IMG/VR virus record: IMGVR_UViG_3300047470_000395
Coordinates: 1 to 64,000 of that record
Reading direction: 5' to 3' (one strand)
DNA length: 64,000 bases
From: a virus
Of this stretch, positions 41,801 through 48,081 are shown piece by piece. Under the pieces are notes generated by a model that was given only the letters and a program-made list of their open reading frames with translations, had not been told where the DNA came from and did no database searches. Position 1 is the stretch's first letter, and every line of letters begins with the position of its first letter. Position numbers and translations under genes: made by a program.

Positions 41801-44333
41801 CGACCTGGTGGCCATGCCGGACGAGCGCCACGGCGACCAGGTGCGTGTCTTCCGCGTCATCGACGCCGAGGACGGCCCCGGAGGCGTGCGCAGCTTCCTC
41901 CTGGAGGACGAGAACCAGCAGTGGCGGCGCCGCGTCGTCCACGGGGCCATGCCCGTGTGGCAGCTCCCCGAGGCCGAGCCGGAGCCCGTTGTCCCGCCCG
42001 ACGTCGACGACACCGACGGCGCACCGGACTCTGCGGGTGACTCCGGATTCGGTATCCCCGGGGGCCCGATGCGCCGCGCTGGAGACGACCCTGCCGCGCC
42101 GACCGCCCCGACCGCTCCGACCGCCCCGACCGCTCCGGCCACGCCGGACGGCTCGAGCACCCCGGACGAGCCCACGGCGCCCGTCGCCCAGGTCCGCCCG
42201 GGAAGCCTGCGCCGCGGCGACGTCATCGACGCGCCCGTGAGCCGGACCGGCTACCAGTTCAACGGCCACCGGCGACTGACCATCATCAGCGAGCCGCAGC
42301 GCAACGGCTGGTGGATGCAGCTCACCGGCGTCGACGAGGACGGCAACGTCCACGACTTCGGGCTGCACAACGGCCGTGCCGTGAACGTCTACGACCGGAA
42401 CCGGCCCACCCCGGCCCTGCCTCCGGCCGGTACGCCCCGCGACCCCAACCAGGTGCCGCAGACCGACCTCAACCAGCTCGTCACCGACCACGGACGCGCC
42501 CACGCCGCCCGCATCATCGACGAGGCCATCGCAGGCACGGAGCCGCCCGGCGACATCCACGCCCTGCGTGAGGGCATCGCCCAGCGCCTCACCCCGGATG
42601 CCCTGGCCAACGCCCGCCAGGCGACCCGCCAGGACGGCATCGCTGCCCTCGACGCCGCGAGCATCACCGGCCGGGACCGGGCGAGCGCCCAGCGCCGCCT
42701 GCGCACCACCCGCAACCGGGCCCACGACGACACCGTGCGCGCGGCCCTGCGCACCATCAACGACCTCGAGCCCCTCGACGGCGAGAGCAACGAGGACCTG
42801 GCGGCCCGCGCCCGGGACCTGCTGCGCCTCATCCCGGACCAGGTCGCCGGCCGCCCAGACGCCGACCCCGACGCCGACCCCGACGTCACCCGGGCCGTGA
42901 CGGGACACGCCGACGACGCGGTGAACACGCTCCTGCAGCAGCTCCAGGCCGCGGGCGTGGACCCGGGCGACGCCGAGCGGATCGCCCGCGTGCTCACCCA
43001 GCAGATGGCCGGGACCCGGCAGGCCACCGCCCGCCGGATCGCGCGCCGGGTTGCCGCGGCGAACCCCGACGCCGGACGACAGCCGGGCCTCCTCGCCCGG
43101 ATCGTCGCCGCCCTGGTCCGCCTGGCCAAGCGGTTCGGGGAGCTGGTGAAGCAGGGAGCCCGGACGATCGCCGAGAAGTACCGCGACTCGCGCGAACGCC
43201 TCGCCCGCCTGCGCGCCTTCCTGGGCCGCATGGTGCGCCGTGTCCGGCAGTGGCCGGAGTCCCGCCGCCTGGCCCGCCTCCACCGTGCGGTGAACCTGCC
43301 GGACACGGACGGCGAGTCGCTCGCCGCACGGATCAGCCACTGGGCCGGACTCATGCCGGAGCCGGGCCGGTTCGGGCAGTCGCAGCGGCGCCTCACGTTC
43401 TGGCGGCCGACCACGTGGGCGCGCCTCGCGTCCGGTCATCTCCCGGACCGGTCGGACCGGATCCAGTGGACCCCGGACCGTGCAGCCGACGGCGGCCCCG
43501 GCCTGACCGGGCTCCGCCACATGGCAGCCCTGCGAATGGCCGGCCAGGACGTCGACACCGACGTGACCCGTCGTCTGTCCGCCGCTCTCGGCGACGACTT
43601 CGGGGACGACCCGCACGTCACGCTGCAGCACGCGGACGACTACGTGGCCGCGAGCGAGCGCCGCCTGGTCAACCTGCAAGCGGCCCGCAGTAGCGCGACC
43701 ATCCCGGACGACCCCGACCTCGACATCGAGATCACGGGCGCCCGCTCCGAGCTCGCGGCCGCCCGCCGGGAGTACTCGGACCTGCGGACGCGATACGCCG
43801 CCGCCGTGCCCGACGCCGTGGCCGCGTCCCTGGCCGACATCCGCGACATGGGCCCCGAGGGCACCGCCGCGATCGTGTTCGGCCCTGACACCGACCCGGA
43901 CGCCGAACGCGCCGTGCGAGGCGTCCAGCGGCTCATCCCCCGGTCATGGCTCAACACCGCCGAGGCACGCCGCTTGACGGCCGTGGACGGCACCCAGGGC
44001 CGGTACGAGCCGGAGGGACAGCGGGCCACGGTCGCCGACCTGGCCGACGAGGGACTCGGCACGGCCGGGTTCGCCCTGGGCCAGCACTTCGCCGGACACC
44101 TCGGCGACCTCGACGCCGCGCAGCGCGCGTTCCAGTTCAGCCGGACCCACACCGGCCGGCCGGGCGCCCGCCGGATGCAGCGCAGCCCGTGGGACCGGAT
44201 CCGGCGACGGCAGCAGACGCAACCGGAGACCGGTGACACTCTCGCCCGGTCCATTCAGGCGATGTTTAGTGGCGACTGGTACCAGGACGACGACATGCGC
44301 GCGTTCCTCCTGGGCCTGCTCGCCACGCGATAA
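32862..44333 (+). CDS. Giant modular virion-associated protein (polyvalent-type)
   Basis: 3,823 aa, 18% of the window. The leaderless ATG 32862 is preferred to 32841, which lies in the promoter. Starts with HPRDSKGRFIETGG, a common opening of head-associated proteins. Many small modules are joined by Ala/Pro/Asp linkers. About nine are GDxV barrel modules (near residues 352, 451, 958, 1250, 2552, 2660, 2787, 2978, 3117). Others are a repeated 'VDGxxxG...W...SRxxA' unit (1169, 1468, 2312), helical hairpins, and two tandem LFSGG modules (2060 and 2147). A Gly/Asp/Asn/Arg tract (about 1640-1790) divides the protein. The end holds a basic amphipathic stretch (3409-3470) and a zincin-like fold with HFAGH (3742-3746). 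Such proteins after MuF are thought to enter the cell with the DNA. Confidence 0.8.
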   Translation: MLNRPAAAHAELQDLSDGLEVKAARRWNPSLHPRDSKGRFIETGGIVRLWGGDLARVMRALPNDRILVQDQTGPDEFNGRRHTTSAKWVSMVARPDGSAPTDNEHKVEAEDEKRDKDARRGNGVVHDDIGDPDTPNDAHAVDDRGRAIGEDDHPVGPRENDDQDEPEHGRHPVNVRALPNQSTAGGSRFQDTAAVRQHFLDLADRPDTRPEMAQFLRSVATDEDLRVSGDLAVLRDDSTGRWYLTATGTGQRMDLAGDFATPEEASEFARHLRRTAPTKGTAIRSLARGFDFSNPDLDAEARTWRSDRDENIAAAIKRARGEFDASRSAPASDAARAPHADAGTPETVSREELKPGDRVKVTVSRSDIEWPTSTRDQDKPETVTVEGTIAPTHSAGPGVSGATLVDVTLTSPDGTVMTSGDTARIRRMPTQVARSGHTDGFTPEERRADRVRVGDVIARGEFGHVVTRIDRGQGGRAFTTRNLGGRGEVDQFGARHGDMLSVVPKARRRPEDVQRDTPGHTQQHPNSRDAKGAAAAILSDWAKVNELAAQQWPDGAPEEFRTLAQHMQNVTDAPKGADGYQQNADAMRGALDALHGLDSEGVSQDMVKALHRLEEGLDANADRFEADSRAITENKRKREAVNAPNPDAPAAPNAPQSNAPTNDHPTGEPLQHNWDPENLVTLTMPEALANFLNVDETAAMEDPDTRKALTEAVHGRNGILKVTAPIETHRALLEWAWTLAGGEGLDSDPKEVRAHRNYTKRVDEAAAKLERERQHRGAPDANGNAPDAGTDDGKTDAPSANTPGADTSEPQNTPDTVTMTPDEVSNHLDAVRPEGSKAPSRMDDGEIRDEIVSLMEREMANGGELSGVDRTRLQVLEAEEARRAGRAPKREDKPKPKPAEEPGGLFDVAPDEQQQFVADPNNPDDLADDPLGTPDMFANHEGRDTSRLRPPQSRKPADFKPGDRFVDTDGRTHTVKEEPIRTPRGRIRVVDEDGGEHFLAPDKELRVLHEGEDAPAVPETNAPDANAPESGAPSADTPETGTPGADAADTPNNAPEGGTPDTPDDSVAPPAPVGDASPTSMSNEDIDAELEALQAWQNRHVASSGEGPRVQGSPMVALSPVGNRRGALREEQRKREVARQDKERKEKEKQDRAAALARSEIGNRAADGSYPVTVDGENAGSVSQTARKWQYTDAEGRRSPDFYPSRAQAVAALVSNRDVRRNNDAQHARQDQARTQTPNGWALGDRADVAENDIIRIPRMGRDRDGRPYPEGWGQPVRVNRVERRDDGTTIVSYSNPDGSYAGGSPLFLRGPDDSFAWANDRTRPEPTPAWRHELRPRMADIGDDVATLLNHADGLDDQDQERMRRLGELIRRVEDGDTEDLQADLRKIRDEAAWLEEQFSREDLPFETRRYKSWATAAHGKAQRSLDHPDFQHGSTADGPDNAPGNAPDADAPSADGVPDWANDLGDGVWLDEPRSTGGPRNIYVDGQIEGLLGRDRPKGRYYWWRPGGQTSQERFDTPEEAARAFAREMRENNLPSLSTPNDGGNGHDDRASRARDLFGEGMNAVGGDSLPEMQELNDRLGRADSSDDRDAELRDVADRMDELADQYGLAGPQGELAADQFRRAARAARGEHDDHNGDNGDGQPDATPITDGESNNGQDDQQRSDDQGDGQQDDNQPSNQDDNQGDNQGDDEESRRRDNPNPDGDAAGPDGAPDGGGPGAPDDTNDSSDSNNDQSNGPDNSDDSTDEPNPDEENQDSEEEKRRKRRRRNRNGGGGTGGPGGGGPGGLGLPHLSLPNLNVPAGTGGNGGNGSHGDGHHPRTPHNPRPHDVDSLRNAWRSGQGLTAGEDTPERRAHLADLADREGLTLSPQGGLALYPEQQDDGTTVWRFAQARNGSNLPGITLTTDDPEEARALAGRFEEITDANGDPFDWHQPQGPASVAAWRDGEGRTLPQAIRAVQDDYQQERAGAFNLPEDLTGMDDADLEAAMRQGLGPEDELRVMAEMDRRDGYVDERVRAAAQATPPTNADEAEREGRAMDEALRFGDTDVTQPAPATPGRLRREFDALDEERFQAAMQATGGRMLSPEAEAQGIDPRALFSGGKYSNKQAKELASPELKHWFDGDDNTPGNGRLTYPQYRARETDRALRAEFADWDEARYRQAVDFTNGYFFRREYKYGFTDFNERELFSGGSLSARDRWMQYASDELQEWFDLNGGRQTFAQFREARRANDRAERHQHEEEELQRAAGGTPEGGAPNGAGPLTDDDVTPAPPFNAATPESESDASFRFGGRDRMQQFADRAEVRPDGATSEGVWLNGRQIGTIHNVNGANADREPVWDASPFYGLDHSANSRSQSRDTAIANLVVRALQNGPTDSSNPSEDMWDSVTLHLAGLTHPLPELPEALRDDPEARARYDRLSSMVDSFRDQQSPTGDLRQDLAQARDDFAWLHDALEGQARTPQQREELSDLKTRTFWADRLQHGLGEPNSDLERPHAPGEPQGAGDAPSPAVPTPEPANAPDDTADPSATPEPEPEPNPDPIGGQPAHWARVGDLAQGDMVRMNGTTRRGRPVQRAGYVQSTPELVDVTRRGRTDQMWRTWVTENPDGTGAAGNVYTSANATAARAEAPDNVVPGSPASGAQASLRSGDLPDQIPADRDGNGLFPGSTVRGTNDREGTITGAAPTTVSVHWSDGNDDDALPATTLTVTNAQRPDGWTADGHRVTTQSIVSDSDGALLGPVDDVAGDNVTVHTTDGTITRSAGDLRVTGQVRDDAPPTAPVTGIDEPAAADLKDGDVVVLDLDGQLSTVAITSPPHHDGDRVTLQYADTTTGEMGEIDVDARAVLPRAQGPDGGAPDLGPDNAPEPADDLTVHPTPRTVDPVTGPTVDPDLDSSDRNVIGDHADGPDTDPDAHQAAVRITSDLPVTPEQAQALATQLRSAADPSTLEGRAALRAADHLDRAAGRTPPTGLDRPRASNAAQIGEGDLVAMPDERHGDQVRVFRVIDAEDGPGGVRSFLLEDENQQWRRRVVHGAMPVWQLPEAEPEPVVPPDVDDTDGAPDSAGDSGFGIPGGPMRRAGDDPAAPTAPTAPTAPTAPATPDGSSTPDEPTAPVAQVRPGSLRRGDVIDAPVSRTGYQFNGHRRLTIISEPQRNGWWMQLTGVDEDGNVHDFGLHNGRAVNVYDRNRPTPALPPAGTPRDPNQVPQTDLNQLVTDHGRAHAARIIDEAIAGTEPPGDIHALREGIAQRLTPDALANARQATRQDGIAALDAASITGRDRASAQRRLRTTRNRAHDDTVRAALRTINDLEPLDGESNEDLAARARDLLRLIPDQVAGRPDADPDADPDVTRAVTGHADDAVNTLLQQLQAAGVDPGDAERIARVLTQQMAGTRQATARRIARRVAAANPDAGRQPGLLARIVAALVRLAKRFGELVKQGARTIAEKYRDSRERLARLRAFLGRMVRRVRQWPESRRLARLHRAVNLPDTDGESLAARISHWAGLMPEPGRFGQSQRRLTFWRPTTWARLASGHLPDRSDRIQWTPDRAADGGPGLTGLRHMAALRMAGQDVDTDVTRRLSAALGDDFGDDPHVTLQHADDYVAASERRLVNLQAARSSATIPDDPDLDIEITGARSELAAARREYSDLRTRYAAAVPDAVAASLADIRDMGPEGTAAIVFGPDTDPDAERAVRGVQRLIPRSWLNTAEARRLTAVDGTQGRYEPEGQRATVADLADEGLGTAGFALGQHFAGHLGDLDAAQRAFQFSRTHTGRPGARRMQRSPWDRIRRRQQTQPETGDTLARSIQAMFSGDWYQDDDMRAFLLGLLATR

Positions 44334-44342
44334 GGAGGCAGC

Positions 44343-44612
44343 GTGTTCACCGTCACCGGCGCATTCGATGACGGTGCGACCTACACCGTGCAGATCACCG
44401 GGCGGGCAGACCGCCCGGTGATCGGGTCGCACCGGGCCGCGGCCCTCGTGGAGCTCCACCTGGGCGAGAAGGTCCTCCTGTCCCCGACCGGCCCCCTGGC
44501 GGCCGTTGCCGGGGACGACGGGGCGTCCGTGCTCGCAGTGCTGCGCGAGTACACCAACGTGATCGAGGAGAGCGGCGGCGTACCCCGGCAGGCGAGCGTG
44601 CCCGGGAGCTGA
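44343..44612 (+). CDS. Small hypothetical virion-region protein
   Basis: 89 aa, GTG start with AAGGAGG upstream. Beta-rich (FTVTGAFDDGATYTVQITG) with a helix AALVELHLGEKVLL. No family recognised; translated from the tail of the giant-gene transcript. Confidence 0.65.
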   Translation: MFTVTGAFDDGATYTVQITGRADRPVIGSHRAAALVELHLGEKVLLSPTGPLAAVAGDDGASVLAVLREYTNVIEESGGVPRQASVPGS

Positions 44613-44621
44613 TCCGAGGCG

Positions 44622-44649
44622 CTTGCCCAATTGGGCAAGAACGATCTTG
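44622..44649 (+). repeat. 28-bp palindromic element, copy 2
   Basis: CTTGCCCAATTGGGCAAG (44622-44639), then AACGATCTTG (44640-44649), identical to copy 1. It is 22 bp before promoter motif copy 4 and 70 bases (44640-44709) before its leaderless start, almost the same geometry as copy 1. Confidence 0.85.
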
Positions 44650-44671
44650 GGCAGTGGGGCGGCGAGGTGGC

Positions 44672-44702
44672 GGCGACACAAGCCGCTCCGCTCGCTCATC
44701 CT
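44672..44702 (+). promoter_or_regulatory. Phage promoter motif, copy 4
   Basis: GGCGACACAAGC at 44672, CATCCT at 44697-44702, GTG 44710 after seven bases. The first base differs from the consensus C. Confidence 0.6.
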
Positions 44703-44709
44703 CCGCCCC

Positions 44710-45348
44710 GTGACCAGATACGGATTCGCCATCAAGGCTCTCCCCAAGGGCGCCAAGCCTTTCGGGCAGGAAGACGACAAGAACAAGGAGAACCCGGGGC
44801 TCGAGACATCCAGCCCCGGCGCCTCCGACAGCGACACCTCCCTGGACCCCGCGGACGAGCTGCCCGAGGACCCGACGGCGGCCCCGTTCGCGCCCGCCGA
44901 CGACCCCGCGGCGCCCCCGGAGGACCCTGCAGCCTCCCCTGCCGCGGACGCTCCACCGGCGGGAGACGGCACCGGAGAGGAGCCGACGGACGCCCCGCCA
45001 CAGCCGGAAGGTGACTCCCGCCCCTGGGCCGGAGACGAGTACAACGAGGGCGAGGAGACCGATCCCGACGGCCCCCTGTCGTGGTCTGCGTTCACCGGCG
45101 GCAACGGGGAACAGGCTTGGCTCGACAAAGCCCAGGACGGCACACTGACCGGATGGGTGCGGGACTCCACCGGCCAGGTGTGGCGCTACACCGACCCCGA
45201 CGCGTGGGCGCTCGACGTCGACGGCGCCCACATGACGCAGACGCACCACAACGGCGAGGACAACGCCCAAGCGGCCGGGGACGGCACGCAGGGCGGACAG
45301 CCCCCGGACGACCGGGGCAAGCAGGACCTGATGTTCGCGGGCCAGTGA
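44710..45348 (+). CDS. Acidic proline-rich protein
   Basis: 212 aa from the predicted leaderless GTG 44710 (VTRYGFAIKALPKGAKPFG). Longer versions starting MPNW translate the repeat element and are artefacts. Residues 25-120 are disordered, Asp/Glu/Pro/Ala-rich. A C-terminal part (about 125-180) has WSAFTGGNGEQAWLDKAQDG and GWVRDSTGQVWRYTDPDAW. Possible capsid-scaffold or head accessory; no family recognised. Confidence 0.65.
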   Translation: MTRYGFAIKALPKGAKPFGQEDDKNKENPGLETSSPGASDSDTSLDPADELPEDPTAAPFAPADDPAAPPEDPAASPAADAPPAGDGTGEEPTDAPPQPEGDSRPWAGDEYNEGEETDPDGPLSWSAFTGGNGEQAWLDKAQDGTLTGWVRDSTGQVWRYTDPDAWALDVDGAHMTQTHHNGEDNAQAAGDGTQGGQPPDDRGKQDLMFAGQ

Positions 45349-45358
45349 GGAGAGTCGA

Positions 45359-45574
45359 GTGAAGCTCAACCGGCAGGCGTTCCAGGACCTGCTCAACGAG
45401 GGCAAGGCCGCGTACGCGGCGGGAGACCCATCCGACTCGTGCCCGTACAACATGTACGGCGCAGACGTAGAGGAGCGGTTCGGGTACCGCTACTGGACCC
45501 GCGGATGGGTCATGGCCCGGTCTGAGGCCGAAGCCCAGGCTGCCCAGCCTGTAGGAGCCAGCGCAGGACAGTAA
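45359..45574 (+). CDS. Rmf/CrpP-fold small protein
   Basis: 71 aa, GTG start with GAGGAGAG upstream. FQDLLNEGKAAYAAGD, CPYNMYG and YRYWTRGWVMARSEAE follow the pattern A..eG..A...G....NPY......W..GW..A of ribosome modulation factor and the related CrpP proteins. RMF dimerises ribosomes in stationary phase; phage copies are of unknown use. It sits in the head gene block, between the acidic protein and the protease. Confidence 0.65.
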   Translation: MKLNRQAFQDLLNEGKAAYAAGDPSDSCPYNMYGADVEERFGYRYWTRGWVMARSEAEAQAAQPVGASAGQ

Positions 45575-45594
45575 GGCCCTCCACTCGGCACGGT
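45564..45594 (+). promoter_or_regulatory. Phage promoter motif, copy 5 (protease)
   Basis: CAGGACAGTAAGG at 45564 and CACGGT at 45589-45594. GTG 45634 follows after a short leader with GGAGG nine bases before it. It overlaps the end of the preceding gene. Confidence 0.55.
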
Positions 45595-45633
45595 GCCCGG
45601 CGGCCCACTGTCCACCGCCGGAGGTTCCCCGCC

Positions 45634-47856
45634 GTGCCGAGCGCTGCTCCACCCACCAGATCCACCCGTCCCAGCACCACCCAGCGAGGCACCAGCCGGG
45701 CAATCTACGCCGTGACGGGCGTGGTCGACGAGGTCGATGACCTCATCCTGCCTGGTGCTTTCACCCGCACCCTGGCTTCACGGCCCGTCAAGTCCGTGTG
45801 GCATCACGGGTGGAAGGACCCTGTCGGCGTCGTCCTCGAGTGCGAGGAGTGGCTGCCCGGGGACGTCCGATTCAAGAGCGTGCCCGACTGGCCCCCCGAG
45901 GCCGGCGCGCTCGTCGCCACCGTGCTCTACAACCTGCGCACCCAGCAGGGCCGCGACGCCTACGAGCAGGTCAAGCAGTGGCATGAGCACAAGCAGGCCG
46001 CGTTCTCGATCGGCTTCCGCGTCCCTGAGTGGGGCGCCTCCACCCGCAACAAGATCCGTGTCATCCACGACATGGACCTGTTCGAGGTCTCGCCCGTTCT
46101 GCACGGCGCGCACCCGATGACCCGCTCCCTCGAGGTGAAGTCCGCCGCCGGTAGCGGCCACGACGGGCTCGAGTACAAGTCCACGCCCGGCCCCGTAGAG
46201 ATCGACGTCGTCGCCTCCTCAAAGAGCGATGACGCCGTCAAGGTCGCGGGACTGGTCGTCAAGGCCGCCGACACGGGCCGCGTCCTGATGATCCAGCGCG
46301 CCCTCGACGACGAGGACCCGGCCGCGGGCACCTGGGAGTTCCCCGGCGGACATGGGGAGGACGACGAGGACCCGCTCCAGACTGCGATCCGCGAGTGGGG
46401 TGAGGAGACCGGCTCGACGCTCCCCGGCACCACCAGCGTCGTCGGGTCCTGGACAGCCCCGAACGGCATCTACCGGCTCTACGTGGCAGTCGTCCCGACC
46501 GAGGCGTCTGTACCGATCAACACCCCGCACGACGAACGCCGGATCGCCAATCCGGATGACCCGGTTGGCGACGCGACCGAGGTCACCGCCTGGTGGCCGA
46601 TCACGGCTCTCCCCGATATGCCGCTCCTGCGGCAGGAGTGCCGCGAAACCCCGTGGGACCTCCTGGCCGGCGCTGCCCTGCCGAAGCCCTCCGGGCCGAC
46701 CCTCGACCCCGTGAAGGTCGCGGCCGGGACCGTCGCTGCCCAGGACTTCGCCGACGGTGTGCTGTCCCGATACCGGGCCCTCGCCGCCGCCGAGAAGAAG
46801 TCCGCGCACGCCGCGGTGCAGGGCGCCCGTACCCGGCCGCACCTCGAGCACAAGTCCGCCCGCGTCATCGTCGCCGAGGCCAAGTCCGCCGGCGGCGCGG
46901 ACCAGAACCGCGGGGACGCCGAGCAGTTGCGGCACTGGTACGTCCGCGGTGAGGGCGCAGCTCAAATCGGCTGGGGCACTCCCGGCGACTTCGACCGCTG
47001 CGTGTCCATCGCCGGACGCCACATGAGCCCGGAGAACGCCAAGGGCTACTGCAATCTCCGCCACAAGGACGCCCTGGGCATCTACCCCGCCACCCACGCG
47101 GCCGAGAGCAAGAGCGCTCGCCGCGCTGTCCTCGAAGCCAAAGCACGACTCAGCGCCAGCACTGGAGACCCCATGGACCCGATCCAGACCCTGCCCCAGT
47201 CGTTCGAGCAGATCCGCGACCGCCTCGGCCAGGCCGTCCGCATGCTGCTCGCTCCCGATGACGACACCTGGGCGTGCATCCACGGCACCTACCCGGACCA
47301 CGTCATCGCCTCGGTGCACTCCGGCGAAGAGGGAGAGGAGCACTACCTGGTGCCGTACACCCTCGACGGCGACGACGTGGACCTGGGCACGCCGAAGCCG
47401 GTCACGCTGGCCACCGTCGTTGTCTCCGACGAGGACGACGACGAGCCGCGCGAGGCCGACGAGGACGAGGAGGCCGAAGCCCGCGTCGTTCAGCCCACGG
47501 TCGACGCGCTCAGCGACGCGACCGCGCGGATCAGCACCACCACCGCGGGCCCGAAGCAGCTCGAGGATGTCCGCGACAAGGTCCGTGACCTGATCGCCGC
47601 CCTGTCGGCGAAGGGACTCGACGTCGCCGACGCACAGCCCGCACGCCGCGGGCCGGCGGCCGCAGCGTCGGGGCTGGACCTGTGGGACGAGGACGACGAG
47701 GAGACGCCCGACGACACCGGGGACGGCGATCCCGAAGGCGACGGAGGAGACCCCGCGGGCGACCAGGACGACCCGACCCTCAAGCCGAAGGACGACGACG
47801 CCGTCCGCCTGGACCCCGACGAGGTGAGGGCCGCACTCGCCGCACTGCGGAGCTGA
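45634..47856 (+). CDS. Capsid maturation protease fused to a Nudix domain
   Basis: 740 aa with four parts. Residues 15-170 form an HK97-type prohead protease: the histidine region VWHHGWKDPVG (H57-H58) and the serine in AFSIGF (S125). Residues 200-345 form a Nudix hydrolase with a complete box at 239-261 (GHGEDDEDPLQTAI, REWGEETGS). Residues about 435-485 carry QIGWGTPGDFDRCV and GYCNLRHKDALG, a module often found near actinophage protease genes. The C-terminal 200 residues are acidic and helical, like a scaffold. The protease releases scaffold during head maturation; the Nudix fusion is unusual. Confidence 0.88.
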   Translation: MPSAAPPTRSTRPSTTQRGTSRAIYAVTGVVDEVDDLILPGAFTRTLASRPVKSVWHHGWKDPVGVVLECEEWLPGDVRFKSVPDWPPEAGALVATVLYNLRTQQGRDAYEQVKQWHEHKQAAFSIGFRVPEWGASTRNKIRVIHDMDLFEVSPVLHGAHPMTRSLEVKSAAGSGHDGLEYKSTPGPVEIDVVASSKSDDAVKVAGLVVKAADTGRVLMIQRALDDEDPAAGTWEFPGGHGEDDEDPLQTAIREWGEETGSTLPGTTSVVGSWTAPNGIYRLYVAVVPTEASVPINTPHDERRIANPDDPVGDATEVTAWWPITALPDMPLLRQECRETPWDLLAGAALPKPSGPTLDPVKVAAGTVAAQDFADGVLSRYRALAAAEKKSAHAAVQGARTRPHLEHKSARVIVAEAKSAGGADQNRGDAEQLRHWYVRGEGAAQIGWGTPGDFDRCVSIAGRHMSPENAKGYCNLRHKDALGIYPATHAAESKSARRAVLEAKARLSASTGDPMDPIQTLPQSFEQIRDRLGQAVRMLLAPDDDTWACIHGTYPDHVIASVHSGEEGEEHYLVPYTLDGDDVDLGTPKPVTLATVVVSDEDDDEPREADEDEEAEARVVQPTVDALSDATARISTTTAGPKQLEDVRDKVRDLIAALSAKGLDVADAQPARRGPAAAASGLDLWDEDDEETPDDTGDGDPEGDGGDPAGDQDDPTLKPKDDDAVRLDPDEVRAALAALRS

Positions 47857-47931
47857 GTTGCACCCTCGCGACCACTCCACCCCCACGGCCCCGCTCCACT
47901 GCAGTTAACAAAACCGCAGGTCAAACCCCAT

Positions 47932-47967
47932 GCGCTGCCCGCTCTTGACGTCTCGAGCGGGCAGCGC
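47932..47967 (+). terminator. Terminator after the protease gene
   Basis: Perfect 13-bp stem (47932-47944 with 47955-47967) and a ten-base loop. Its last base is the first base of promoter motif copy 6, the same terminator-promoter fusion seen at 1-73. Confidence 0.8.
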
Positions 47968-47997
47968 GCGACGTTAACCCCCCTCTCCCACTTTCAT
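47967..47997 (+). promoter_or_regulatory. Phage promoter motif, copy 6 (major capsid)
   Basis: CGCGACGTTAACC at 47967, identical to copy 11. The second box is the weakest of the set: CACTTT lies three bases early (47989-47994). A leader of about 80 bases follows, with an ACGCCTC/GAGGCGT hairpin (47999-48017). Confidence 0.5.
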
Positions 47998-48081
47998 CAC
48001 GCCTCGCGTTGAGGCGTCCCGGTGCTGGCCGGGCGAACGGCGCACGTCAACCGCCACCCCAGCATCAGGGAGAGCCCCGCA

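Noticed and set aside
42092-42145. Tandem (PTA) codons in the giant gene as a DNA minisatellite element
   Set aside because: Best explained as a proline/threonine/alanine linker within the reading frame, similar to other linkers of the protein.
39714-43679. 1,321-codon open frame on the - strand opposite the giant gene
   Set aside because: GC-rich third positions keep the antisense frame open; the product is a Val/Gly/Arg-rich artefact without domains. The same holds for the long - frames at 35379-38429 and 32430-34853.
44623-44709. Upstream start MPNWARTIL for the acidic protein, and MPNWAS at 51775
   Set aside because: These translate the repeated palindromic element; the same MPNW peptide appears wherever the element lies, so it is not coding.
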